Shown piece after piece: positions 1 through 9,052 of a stretch of 64,000 bases of DNA (its first letter is position 1; each line of letters starts with the position of its first letter). The notes under the pieces were generated by a model. It was not told where the DNA came from. It did not search any database and saw only the letters and a program-made list of their open reading frames with translations. This DNA is from Nectonema munidae (Eukaryota; Nematomorpha; Nectonematoida; Nectonematidae), in NCBI GenBank assembly GCA_030549495.1, contig JAUIRK010000916.1, forward strand, positions 1,029,001 through 1,093,000, in the 5' to 3' direction. Made by a program: the position numbers and the translations under genes.

Positions 1-542
1 TCTCTTTTGATAAAAATTTGATAAAAATCAATTCTAACCATTTACCAATTCTAACTATTTGATCAATTTTGTGCAAATACCGTATTTTGTGAAAAATCTA
101 TAGTTTGTCGTATTTTTTATTGTAAAACTTATTAATAAATAAAGTTTTTGTCTCTTAAATATAAGGACAGCATCGCATCTCAGAAATAAGTGACAGTCTT
201 TTTTCACTTATCTTTATTTGTTTCCTATATTTTTCTACAAACTATAGCTACGTTAATTTGATTGTGTCATGGAGTATGTGAACAGGCTGAATCAAGTGAA
301 GAAGGCACTGATTGCCACGCTTCTTGATGCTGTGACTGATGAAGGTGAATGCTAAGATGACACATGTTTGCAAAGAACCCGTTTCACGTTTTCTACAGCC
401 GTAGAAGACATGCGTTTTGAAAATGAATATGTGGCAAGACACAGAAGATGGTATTGGACATAGCAATCGGAAAGAGTTCTTTTTTTTTGTGAAATGCTTT
501 TATTTTTTATCTCATTCATCTTAAATAAATTGTTTTTCAAGC
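1..542. other. AT-rich stretch, nothing recognised
   Basis: No coding similarity, inverted repeat or RNA-gene signal was seen on either strand. The short open frames here have no recognisable motif and are probably chance. Confidence 0.5.
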
Positions 543-675
543 ACTCTGAATTAAGTGGTGATATTCTTTTATAATGAAAACCAATAAAACATGTCAGATT
601 GTTTGGATCCAAAAGAAATATTCTATCCAAATAATTATATAAATTTTTTTACACATATATACCCATTTTCTGAGC
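543..675 (+). repeat. Solitary monomer of the ~145-bp satellite-like repeat
   Basis: This stretch follows the same order of blocks as the tandem units at 10790-12330: a CTGAATTnAGTGGTGATATT block, an AAAACCAATnAAA block, a TAATTATATAAA block and the closing ACACATATATACCCATTTT block. It is a single unit with no neighbour copy. It may be a relic of another foldback-like element or a dispersed monomer. Similarity was judged by eye. Confidence 0.65.
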
Positions 676-1535
676 TGATTCCAAAAATAAAACCAGAATC
701 TTCAATTTGGTTTAAAAACTTATATATCATTAAAATTTCAAAAATATTTTTGTAGACATTAGATATAAATTTAAAAACCTTTAATTGCGAAAACTGAGTG
801 TTGAAATGAAACAGACATTATCGTTTGGTTAGAATTTTAGCACTTAAAGGGGCTGAACACTTGCCACTTAGCATGATATTTTCTTTGTCCTTTTTAATTG
901 TGGTCACCGTTTAAGTAGAATGATTGGCTAGGTCACAGGATCGTTAGCCCCGTTCACGTTTTTTAATATTTCCAACTTTGTTTCTAAAGGTTTTTTGCCC
1001 GGTCCACCAACACGTTTCGACTTGCGTTTCTCTTACCAGCTATTTTCAGAGGAGTTAATCCAAAATTTACTCAATAATAATTTAAAAAAAATTAAAATAA
1101 GCAAATTCATAAAAACCCATTTCTTTATTATTTGATACTTACAATAACTTATCTAACGAATAGATTCATGATTTTGCTTGTCAATAGATGCAACGTACGA
1201 CAGCATTTTACTCGTATCTACAGAAATTCGAAGCCTCTTATAACGGGATATATATGTATTTGATTGACACTTGCAGATATTTTCAAAACTTAAGAACGAA
1301 AATATTATAGAAATGAAATTAGCATGCCTCATTTAATATGATAACATATTTTATGCAAGATTTGAAGGAATATTTTATTATATATATTTGTCATCAAAAT
1401 TTTGATAGACGTTTTTTAAAAAGTAGTGATGATTAGCATGCCTAATAAATATTTATAAATAGTTTGAAATAAGAATTTTTTGTTTAGATTTTATATGTCT
1501 GAATTCAATGGTATTTGCAATCGATGTTTGAATGT
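676..1535. other. Non-coding stretch, nothing recognised
   Basis: Mostly AT-rich sequence. The only feature noticed is a somewhat GC-richer patch around 850-1040 with no coding or structural signal. Confidence 0.45.
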
Positions 1536-2174
1536 TTAATTGTCAAATATAAAATTTAAAGCAAAGTTTCTTGGAATTTTTAATAAAATCGGCATAATGA
1601 AGAAGCCTAGATTCCAAATGTATTGGAGTGAAAGCTTCAGAGTTCCGATTATTAGCGAAAATATTTTCAGGAATAAATCCTTACAACTTTTAAGTAATCT
1701 AGATTTTGAAGATAACTCCTTGATCATTACAAATCGGGGAGAAAAATAATATGACAGATAAGCTAAAGTCAACGCTTTTTAGAGATGTTTATAAAGCAAT
1801 GTAACAACGTTTTCATGATTAATTTCAAAAAATTGATTGGAGCAGATTATACTTTTTAAAAGCTGTCAGGCTTTGAACGAATATGTGCAATGCAAACCCG
1901 AAAAATGGGTGTTTAATGTTTCTCTAGAAATTTAGCTTATGGTTTCATGCATGATTTTTCATTTATGATGGTAAAGTGCGTGGTGAAAACTCATGTAATT
2001 ATTCTTCAGAGGATTGTGTGTTAAAGCTCTACGAATATCTCGAAAAGAAAAAAAATATTATATTATATTTTGATAATTATTTTACATTGCTGAGCTTGAT
2101 AAATAAATTAAAGGAAATTGGAATATATTCTAGTGGAACGATTCGTAAAAACTGGGTTTGTTGTTTAAGTATTA
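1536..2174 (+). pseudogene. piggyBac transposase relic (DDE_Tnp_1_7 family)
   Basis: Plus-strand fragments in shifting frames match successive landmarks of piggyBac transposases. At 1600-1720 there is PRFQMYWS followed by a LQLLSNLDFEDNS block, typical of the region before the first catalytic Asp. Near 1880-1910 is LNEYVQCKPEKW, the family's 'YxPxKPxKW' signature. At 1960-2165 is a stretch ending FDNYFTLLSLINKLKEIGIY and GTIRKNW, the strongly conserved 'FDNFFTS...GTIRKNR' block. Several frame changes and stops separate these, so it is dead. The coding similarity stops where the Tigger-like element begins at 2177. A possible continuation (LPELKINWKR) lies just after that element, at about 3628-3660. 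Confidence 0.8.
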
Positions 2175-2344
2175 TACAGTCAGACCTCGTTGTTCCGTCC
2201 ACGTTCGTTTCTGCTAAATAAGGCGGATAATCGAGGCTGACGGAACTTTGAAGTGTAATGAAAGACCTATTCACTTTTCTTAGAACTATTCTGTACTGAA
2301 TTGGAACAGATACGCTTTATATACCGCTCTTACAGATACGGTAG

Positions 2345-3294
2345 GAATCTCATTATTTTCATGACAATTAATGAAATGTCTTGTTTGAAGTTTTCTATAG
2401 TGGGCTTTAAAGCTTTTTATAATTCCACTATCCATAGGTTGGATATATGAAGTTGTGTTAGAGGTAAAAAAATAACGCTAACGTTGGAAAACTCTTTTTT
2501 GAGATTTGTTAGCCAGTTTTGAAACAAAATGACCGTCATCCAGGCTTTTGCATTATGTGTATACTCAATAAAAATAGAAGGATCAAACTTTTTTCCAAAA
2601 CACGAGGTCTCCTTGCTTTTCCAATTACAAACGGCTTGAGTTTGTGTGAGCCATCACTATTTGAACATAAAAGAATAGTTAAACGATCTTTACTCTTTTT
2701 TTGTCCTTTCACTGGAGCTGTTGCTAAAGTGCTATTAGTTTGAAGTTTATAAAATAAATCTGTCTCATCACAGTTATAAATAGTAGCTGGATCTAAACTT
2801 GCCAACTTTTCCCTCAAACTTTGGCGTCCTACTTCCATCAGAATTTCATCAACGCCTCCACTCTCCCCATGTGCATAACGCCTACTTATCCCATGCCTTT
2901 TCTTAAATCTATCTAGACATCCACGAGAGTATGAAAAATTGATAATTTTCAAACTTTTACCAAAATCCTGGGCTTTTTCTAACAACATCATGTCCGATAT
3001 ACAAGCATTCTTCAACCTCATATTATTGAACCAAAGCATAAGAGCTTCTTCTAACTTGATATTTTTGGCTGAACGCCCTGAAGTATAGCCTGAATCTGGG
3101 ACCCACTTTTTGCCATTTCTCAGGATATCTCCAATTGTAGTGCGTCCAATAACTACACCCCATTTTTTGGAAAAATAGCTTGCTATTTCAGTGTGACTAG
3201 CTGTATGGTTTTCTCTTTTGTACAAACATATCAAATGTTTCTTTTCTACTGATAAAGCAGTACGTGGACGTTTTTCTAGTCTTGTAGAAGGCAT
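2345..3294 (-). pseudogene. Tigger-like (CENP-B/Jerky family) transposase, broken
   Basis: The open part, 3294 to 2536, gives 252 residues. Residues ~1-60 are a CENP-B-type N-terminal helix-turn-helix (KKHLICLYKREN; EIASYFSKKWGVVIGRTTI). Residues ~70-145 are a Tc5-type helix-turn-helix ending FKKRHGISRRYAHGE. The DDE_1 nuclease starts with the catalytic Asp in IYNCDETDLFYK and continues DGSHKLKPFVIGKARRPR. Downstream, other frames carry WMTVILFQNWLTNLKKEF and then SNTTSYIQPMDSGIIKSFKA, the conserved C-terminal 'NTTS.IQPMDQGII' block. The usual segment with the second catalytic Asp (DNxxxH) between these blocks is missing, so the gene has both frame breaks and an internal deletion. It starts at an ATG 300-400 bp inside the right end. 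Confidence 0.88.
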
Positions 3295-3465
3295 TCTAAA
3301 TTATTTATAGTGTTAGTCATAAAATCAACTTAGTGATTAAAAACAGTAAAATTTTAAAATATCTAAAATACATTAAAGAGTGTTTATAAGTAAAAATTTT
3401 CAATTAGTATTTTAACAAACGGTACTTAGTAGTTATAATAACGAAAAAATAAAAATGGTTATTTA

Positions 3466-3609
3466 CAGTGAAACTCAGTATTTAAGGCTCTTTTTTGAAT
3501 AAAACGTAATTGAATTGTACTTAACTAAAACGGAGGTATTTTTTTGTCCTTTATTCCGAAAAAACATTTCAAAAAACAACTTATGAGCCAAAAACATTAA
3601 TTTTCACTG
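3466..3609. repeat. 144-bp TIR unit flanked by TA (MITE or Tigger terminus)
   Basis: CAGTGAAA...GGCTC at the left matches the reverse complement of the right end at 19 of 25 positions, and both sides abut TA. It could be a small pogo-type MITE sitting beside the Tigger gene, or the right terminal region of that element carrying its own inverted repeat. Confidence 0.55.
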
Positions 3610-3675
3610 TATTTGATGAACACATTACCTGAATTAAAAATTAATTGGAAAAGACAGAAAGTCATATTTTTTTGG

Positions 3676-3811
3676 GTGCCTGGTCAAAACGGCCAAAAAC
3701 CAAAACGGCCAAAACCAAAACGGCCAAAAACCAAAACAGCCAAAACCAAAACGGCCAAAAACCAAATTGGCCAAAACCAAAACGGCCAAAAACCAAACGG
3801 CCAAAACCAAT
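3676..3811. repeat. GGCCAAAAACCAAAAC minisatellite
   Basis: About eight copies of a 15-17-bp unit, GGCCAAAA(A)CCAAAAC, run head to tail with few differences. The open frames through it (Pro-Lys-Arg and Gln-Asn-Gly repeats) are by-products of the repeat. Confidence 0.9.
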
Positions 3812-3830
3812 CAAAAAATCACATACATAC

Positions 3831-4410
3831 AACTTCTCTTCAGTTTTCTAACTTATACTATTGTGTGTGTTTTTTATAAAATTTTACGTTAAATAAAATT
3901 TTCAAATGCCTAGCAAACATGAGCAGTATGCTCGCTAGAGCCAAAAAAAAAAAAAAACTGCCACGCAATACCCGGACAACTGCACATTCTTCTCCGACAG
4001 TTTGGTGGCAGCCCAAGTTGCGATCAACAACGGCTCCGACTCAAGAAACCTTCACAACATTATCCAGAAGTTTGAACAAAAGTTCCCCATCTTACTCAAG
4101 AAGATACAACAAAACACACAGTACATTCCGTCAAGTCTTAATCCAGCGGACAAGCCTTCAAGAACCGACTAAGGGGCACGGGGGATCATACAGGACTATA
4201 TAAGGCGGCGCACGCCCCTTATCGGTAGTCTTTTTGATTTTCCCACCCAAAGTCCCACCCAACACTCGTTCACTGGAGCTTCTCAACTTCTCTTCAGTTT
4301 TCTAACTTATACTATTGTGTGTGTTTTTTATAAAATTTTACGTTAAATAAAATTTTCAAATGCCTAGCAAACATGAGCAGTATGCTCGCTAGAGCCAAAA
4401 AAAAATTTTT
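3831..4410 (+). mobile_element. Two 5'-truncated copies of the neighbouring retroelement
   Basis: Copy 1 (3831 to about 3957) holds only the last ~125 bp of the element and ends in an A run. Copy 2 (about 3958-4406) holds the last ~440 bp, including the end of the RNase H region, and again ends in an A run. Both are nearly identical to the 3' end of the full copy at 7000-7427, so they are young. The pair is bracketed by the direct repeat ACATACATAC (3821-3830 and 4411-4420), which looks like a target-site duplication. Truncation at the 5' side plus an A tail is the pattern expected of target-primed reverse transcription. Treated as a fossil; no coding claim is made. Confidence 0.8.
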
Positions 4411-4420
4411 ACATACATAC

Positions 4421-4467
4421 AGGACTATATAAGGCGGCGCACGCCCCTTATCGGTAGTCTTTTTGAT
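4421..4467 (+). promoter_or_regulatory. Leader repeat with TATA-like box
   Basis: CTATATAAGG is followed by GCGGCGCACGCC and CTTATCGGTAGTC. The same ~50 bp occurs near the element's 3' end at 7213-7264, so the retroelement carries a short direct terminal repeat holding what looks like a core promoter. Promoter function is inferred from the TATA-like motif only. Confidence 0.5.
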
Positions 4468-4521
4468 TTTTCAATCGTTGTTAAAATTTTCTCTGTCACA
4501 CTATCTGTCCTAACGTCCCTG

Positions 4522-5094
4522 ATGAGTAATCCCAAGAACAAATCCCAAGCGTCGTTCTCTGCAAAAACCTCTGAAGAGATCACGGACAGGCTAGATAATG
4601 TAGAGGAATTACTAGAAAGTATCACAACACAATTGGCAAAAGTTTTTCCGAAAACTTCGGAACAACAAGAATCCAAAGATGCCCTGCTACGCAACAGAAC
4701 ATCCATCCTGGGATACGCGTCGCAAGATTACGACCACCCGGAAGTTTTGGCTGCTTATTCTCCGCAAGAAATTGCCCAAAGGAGAATTGAGGGTTTTATC
4801 GATGCCCTTCCACCTGCTACCCGTAATGCAAAAGATTCCTTATTGGTAACATTGTTCTCCGTTATCGAGAAGAACATAATGCATTTGTCTATGGAAGACG
4901 TAGCAACGGTAAACCAATGCGCAACAACGGCCTGCCTGGCCACACAATCTACTTGGGAAGCAGCTGCCAAACAAGTAGGTTCGGCGGGATTATCAGCGCT
5001 CAACATTCCAACTCCTGACCCGAAGTTCTTTCGTCAGAGGCTCACTTTCCAAGCGCCAGGAAAGAAGGGCAAAGGCAAAGGAAGCCAAAAATAA
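4522..5094 (+). CDS. gag-like protein of the retroelement
   Basis: A 190-residue frame opening at an ATG about 100 bp after the leader repeat. The N-terminal third reads like an amphipathic coiled coil (EEITDRLDNVEELLESITTQ). The middle is helical with no recognised domain (PPATRNAKDSLL, DVATVNQCATTACL). The end is a short basic tail (GKKGKGKG) that could bind nucleic acid. There is no CCHC zinc knuckle. The gag assignment rests mainly on its position before the RT frame. Belongs to a retroelement treated as a fossil. Confidence 0.65.
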   Translation: MSNPKNKSQASFSAKTSEEITDRLDNVEELLESITTQLAKVFPKTSEQQESKDALLRNRTSILGYASQDYDHPEVLAAYSPQEIAQRRIEGFIDALPPATRNAKDSLLVTLFSVIEKNIMHLSMEDVATVNQCATTACLATQSTWEAAAKQVGSAGLSALNIPTPDPKFFRQRLTFQAPGKKGKGKGSQK

Positions 5095-5128
5095 CTCCTT
5101 TGTCAGGGCGCTGGCGGACATCTCTAAT

Positions 5129-7195
5129 TTGTCTGCCCCTCGTAGAGCAGTTTTTGAAGCTGCTGCTATAGAGGATCCAATTGCCTCCTTCCTCAGAGAG
5201 GAGCAACCCTATTCTATCCTTTGCTCTACTCCGGCACTTTCGGTGAGGAGTCTCTCATCGCTATCATCAGATGAGACCCAAGAGGAGCGGTACCAGGAAA
5301 TCACATTGACAAGTGATTGGCCAACCGTGGAGATGGTGGAAGAAGCTATTGCAACCAATAACGACATCGCCATCCCGCAGTTAGAAGAAAAGAATTCCGA
5401 CCTACTTGAAGAAATTGTAAGCAAGCTTAAAATTAATGTGCTCGACGAGGAACAGCAGTGGCTTACGCCACAAGACTTTATTGATTTCGTCAAGTCACAC
5501 CCAGACACTCCCGAACTTGGGGAGAAAATGCAACTACAACTTCAATATCTTCTAAGTAAGAAATTCTTTTCACCAAGCACATGGAGAGTGGTTTTCTCGT
5601 CCGTGCTCTCTGGAGAGGTGGATCAGGAGCCAGTCGAAGAATCGCTACCCGCGGAAAACGACTCTGGCAATGGGGACAGTGGCGATGATGATTCCGATGG
5701 TGGCGATAGCAATTTCCTGGAGGAGATGGAGTCGCCATCGGATTTCTCGATCAGAGAAGTCACTAGAAAATTCTTGGATAGCGTCCCAAAGCTTTCACCG
5801 TTCAATACACAGGTGAATTTTTCATGCGTCCATTCAAAATGGATTCCTCCTCCAAATCTAAAATCTTCCAAAGCAAAGAAGATACTCATCAATGGGTACG
5901 CACCCACGATCATCTCATCCATGCCTTATGGATCCTTTTCCAGGTTCACGAAACTACCAAAGTACCAGAAAAGTTGCATAGAAGATGTCATAATTCCTAA
6001 ATTACTGGAAAGTGAAGTAATTGCGGAAACTAAAACGGCAAAGATAGTGTCTCCGGTTTTTTGTGTTCCCAAAAACGGAGACAGTGTACGTTTTGTTCAA
6101 AATTTCTCCTTCACAAGAGAGCTCTTCAAGCGAGAAGAATGTAAGTTATCTGCACCACTAAAGTTATCTCAAATTGCAGAGGAGTTCAAATTCCCTATCA
6201 AATTTGACTTCTCCTCTGCTTTTTATGGGATCAAACTGCATCCAGCTTATCAAGACTTATTCTGCTTCAGAGCGAAAGGTACAACATTCAAATTTTTAGT
6301 GCTTCCGATGGGAGCTAATTTTAGTCCCGGAGTACTTCAACTAGTCTTATCCAAAATCATTGCCGCTTTCAAGGAAACGCAAGGAAACGAAGGTATAAAA
6401 ACTTTATTATACTTAGACGACTTGTTAATCCTCGGAAGATCGAAAGAATCTCTCCTCAAGACGGGCGCCGAGTTTGTGCAATTTTGTACAGATAACGGCA
6501 TGGCCCTCAACATGGAGAAGTCGTTTATCACTCCAAAGAAAATCTTCAGTTTTCTCGGCGTCATCGTCAACTTACAGGACAGGTGCTTGAAATTAAAGAC
6601 CACAACAAAGGCAAAGCTCAAAGCAGCCCTGACGCTACTGGCAGGAGCCTCTTTTGAAAGCAATCCTCCGTCAAAGCCTCTCCAAAGAATCCTGGGATAC
6701 ATCCAATACTTTCTTGGATGTGTCCCCAGGAAATTCAGGAAGTACTCACCTCTATTCAAGGTACTGAAAGGAGACCCGCTCCCAAAGAAAGTATGGCTGG
6801 AAGCTTGGAAAGAAGTCAAAAGAGCAATACCAATTATGGCCAAGAAAGACAACTCCATCCCAGTTTTCATGGACGCCACTCTGGAGAAGATTGCCATTGT
6901 TGGCCCCAATGGAGTCCTCAAATTCCCGGCAATATCATCCTCCTCGATCAATACCAACGAGCTGGTCGCGCTCCTCTTGGCTGCCACGCAATACCCGGAC
7001 AACGGCACATTCTTCTCCGACAGTTTGGTGGCAGCCCAAGTTGCGATCAACAACGGCTCCGACTCAAGAAACCTTCACAACATTATCCAGAAGTTTGAAC
7101 AAAAGTTCCCCATCTTACTCAAGAAGATACAACAAAACACACAGTACATTCCGTCAAGTCTTAATCCAGCGGACAAGCCTTCAAGAACCGACTAA
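5129..7195 (+). CDS. Reverse transcriptase - RNase H polyprotein of the retroelement
   Basis: About 688 codons, immediately after the gag-like frame and in a different frame; the true initiation point is not obvious, since no ATG opens it at this place. The first ~200 residues are acidic and unassigned. RT motifs then follow in order: VSPVFCVPKNGDSVRFV, KFDFSSAFYGIKLHP (motif A Asp), FKFLVLPMGANFSPG (motif B region), LLYLDDLLIL (motif C, YLDD). The RNase H part shows VFMDATLEK, NTNELVALLLA, FFSDSLVAA and the closing SSLNPADKPSRTD, giving the expected D-E-D-D series. SAFYxIxLHP, LPMGxxxSP and NPADxPSR are shared with DIRS/BEL and hepadnavirus-like polymerases. Placement within RT phylogeny is open. 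Confidence 0.88.
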   Translation: MSAPRRAVFEAAAIEDPIASFLREEQPYSILCSTPALSVRSLSSLSSDETQEERYQEITLTSDWPTVEMVEEAIATNNDIAIPQLEEKNSDLLEEIVSKLKINVLDEEQQWLTPQDFIDFVKSHPDTPELGEKMQLQLQYLLSKKFFSPSTWRVVFSSVLSGEVDQEPVEESLPAENDSGNGDSGDDDSDGGDSNFLEEMESPSDFSIREVTRKFLDSVPKLSPFNTQVNFSCVHSKWIPPPNLKSSKAKKILINGYAPTIISSMPYGSFSRFTKLPKYQKSCIEDVIIPKLLESEVIAETKTAKIVSPVFCVPKNGDSVRFVQNFSFTRELFKREECKLSAPLKLSQIAEEFKFPIKFDFSSAFYGIKLHPAYQDLFCFRAKGTTFKFLVLPMGANFSPGVLQLVLSKIIAAFKETQGNEGIKTLLYLDDLLILGRSKESLLKTGAEFVQFCTDNGMALNMEKSFITPKKIFSFLGVIVNLQDRCLKLKTTTKAKLKAALTLLAGASFESNPPSKPLQRILGYIQYFLGCVPRKFRKYSPLFKVLKGDPLPKKVWLEAWKEVKRAIPIMAKKDNSIPVFMDATLEKIAIVGPNGVLKFPAISSSSINTNELVALLLAATQYPDNGTFFSDSLVAAQVAINNGSDSRNLHNIIQKFEQKFPILLKKIQQNTQYIPSSLNPADKPSRTD

Positions 7196-7212
7196 GGGGC
7201 ACGGGGGATCAT

Positions 7213-7264
7213 ACAGGACTATATAAGGCGGCGCACGCCCCTTATCGGTAGTCTTTTTGATTTT
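7213..7264 (+). repeat. 3' copy of the retroelement's short terminal repeat
   Basis: Repeats the leader segment 4421-4467 (GGACTATATAAGG through TAGTCTTTTTGATT) within the 3' untranslated tail, so a full-length transcript would have the same ~50 bases near both ends. Confidence 0.8.
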
Positions 7265-7451
7265 CCCACCCAAAGTCCCACCCAACACTCGTTCACTGGA
7301 GCTTCTCAACTTCTCTTCAGTTTTCTAACTTATACTATTGTGTGTGTTTTTTATAAAATTTTACGTTAAATTAAGTTTTCAAATGCCTAGCAAACATGAG
7401 CAGTATGCTCGCTAGAGCCAAAAAAAAACTGTATGTTTTATGTTTGAATTG

Positions 7452-8695
7452 GAAAATTTTTTGATTATTATAATATCGAAACAAAATGTTTCAGTTGTTA
7501 AAATGTACCTGATCTATTTATGACAGCTGTCGTCCCATGGACAATTTGCCCCATTATTTTCATAAGACATTTTGTTTCATGGACAATTCGCCCCGTTATT
7601 TTCATAAGACATTTTGTCTCATGGACAATTCTAAAAAATTAAGAGATAAAATGATTAATTTGAAATAATTTAATAGAGATAAAATAAACAAGAATATAAA
7701 CTTTTTTAATAATTTTAGACATATAAGCAAAGATGGATGAAACAAATAGCCTATGAGATAACTATGGGCGAAATGTCTGTCGACCGTTAGTTTAAATAAT
7801 TTTTTAAATATAAGGGTTAGCTACTTAAACGTTGGCTTTTGCTGCTTAAATTCGTATCGATGAGGAATCGAATCAAGAGGCTTCCGTGTTGAGTCCATCA
7901 TCTCAACCAACCTGCTATGCCATCCATAGAGTATGCTGTAGGGGATACGTCAAATTAGTTTTCAAAAAACTTAAGTTATGCTATAAAATTTTTTTATTTT
8001 TTGTTGAAGCTCTATAACCTTTTCTGATAGACTTTTTTTCCTTAAAAGTTATTATAAAAGGCAAATCATTGCAAAATGTTAAAAGTTATTTTACTTTTTG
8101 TAGCTTGTATCAATTTAGCTTTTCTATTTTTGAATGATGCTGAGTAAAATGAAAAAATGCGATGTTAATTTTTTGTTTTATTTTTGTTTGCACAATTATA
8201 ACTTCATTTTATACCCTTGCCCCTGAATCAATCACAATTTTTCATATAAACATCGCAGGGTGTCTAGTAGACTCTTTGCCTTTAGACTACATTCACTCAT
8301 ATAATACTATCCAACCTTCAGTTATTTGTTTTCAGTTGTTTTCTCTATGAATCAAATATTGTTTCATCAATTCCTGTAATGTGCCTGATAGACTACTTCA
8401 TTTCAAATGAAAAGCCGATTCCACCCCCTAACAATTTTGGATTATTTTAAACTAGTGTATATTCGATATGCAAATTTAATAAAAATATTTTCGCTGTAAG
8501 TATAGTATTTAAATTCACCAATTTTGTAAAAAAAAATGTCTTATAAATTTAGGACTTTAGGTATGCGCTGAATAAACTCTATTTTAAAGGATTGCTTGAA
8601 TATTTGGTCTCCCGTGGTATTTTCAGACCACTAATTTTGAAAATTGCAACAAAAAATTTCGCCCCCCCCAATAATTTTGAGGATGTGCGTCCCTG
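7452..8695 (+). repeat. Large repeat family, copy A (partial)
   Basis: This segment matches the inner and right parts of copy C (44165-46349) in the same orientation and copy B (14688-16870) in the opposite orientation, block by block: the CATGGACAATTCGCCCC tandem motif, the TGTCTGTCGACCGTTA block, the tRNA-like segment, the TCGCAGGGTGTCTAGTAGAC block, and the end GAGGATGTGCGTCCCTG. It lacks the outer left ~500 bp and some inner pieces found in B and C. No coding capacity is seen, so it is a non-autonomous or composite repeat. The end, read outward as CAGGG(G/A)CGCACATCC, resembles hAT termini, but no transposase supports this. Confidence 0.75.
7848..7936 (-). mobile_element. tRNA-derived SINE head inside copy A
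   Basis: The reverse complement carries a B-box-like GATTCGATTCC and, ~31-36 nt upstream, an A-box-like TGGCATAGCAGG, as in the better copies at 15988-16170 and 44865-45022. The SINE body is missing in this copy. Confidence 0.55.
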
Positions 8696-8884
8696 TTTTG
8701 GAGAGCACAATAATTCTTTTCCATATTGTGTTTCTATCAAAATTAAGAAAACTCTTTCATTTTTGCATTTTGAAGTAACTGATTTTCTTGCCGTAGAACT
8801 TTTTGATATTTTTATATATTCTCAAGTCTTCTTCGCTATGGGAAGAGCAAAACTTTTTATGTGCAAATCTTAGTTTTTTCCTTA

Positions 8885-9052
8885 AGGGGTCGTTCACAAT
8901 TGACGTCAACCTTTTTTTGAAAAATTTCAGCCCCCCCTCCCCTCATGTCAACTTTTAGATATATCATCACTTAACAAAATCGACTTATGTCAACTTTGGA
9001 TACCCCCCCCCCCCCCCCCCGTTTTAGTTGACGTCAATTGTGAACGACCCCT
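8885..9052. mobile_element. MITE with ~28-bp terminal inverted repeats
   Basis: AGGGGTCGTTCACAATTGAC (then GTCAAC) at the left is mirrored perfectly at the right, enclosing a pyrimidine-rich centre with a run of about 18 C's. The left flank is CTTA and the right flank TAAG, so a TTAA-type (piggyBac) or TWA-type duplication is possible. No coding capacity. Confidence 0.8.

Larger units (their letters stand above)
2177..3609 (-). mobile_element. Tigger/pogo-type DNA transposon inserted in piggyBac relic
   Basis: The element begins CAGTCAGACCTCG after a TA at 2175-2176 and seems to end ...TTTTCACTG before a TA at 3610-3611, the TA target duplication expected of Tc1/mariner/pogo elements. The two outer ends match only weakly beyond CAGT. 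The left end has a subterminal inverted repeat (CCTCGTTGTTCCGTC against GACGGAAC...). Its transposase gene lies on the minus strand inside. It interrupts the piggyBac relic, so it is the younger of the two. The exact right boundary is uncertain because 3466-3609 could instead be a separate MITE. Confidence 0.65.
4421..7427 (+). mobile_element. Unclassified gag-RT-RNase H retroelement, looks whole
   Basis: The element starts at AGGACTATATAAGGCGG and ends in an A run after the motif GCTCGCTAGAGCC. It has a short leader with a TATA-like box, a gag-like frame, a reverse transcriptase/RNase H frame and a ~230-bp 3' tail. A ~50-bp segment of the leader (4421-4467) recurs in the 3' tail (7213-7264) as a short terminal repeat. 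No integrase, tyrosine recombinase, protease or endonuclease domain was recognised. Both frames are long and uninterrupted, and the close match to the truncated copies suggests a recent insertion. It could be a DIRS-related element, an odd LTR relative or a separate RT lineage. Confidence 0.8.

Noticed and set aside
4421-7427. Classification of the retroelement as a standard LTR element.
   Set aside because: The repeated terminal segment is only ~50 bp, the tail is A-rich, and no integrase was found, so a normal LTR assignment is not supported.
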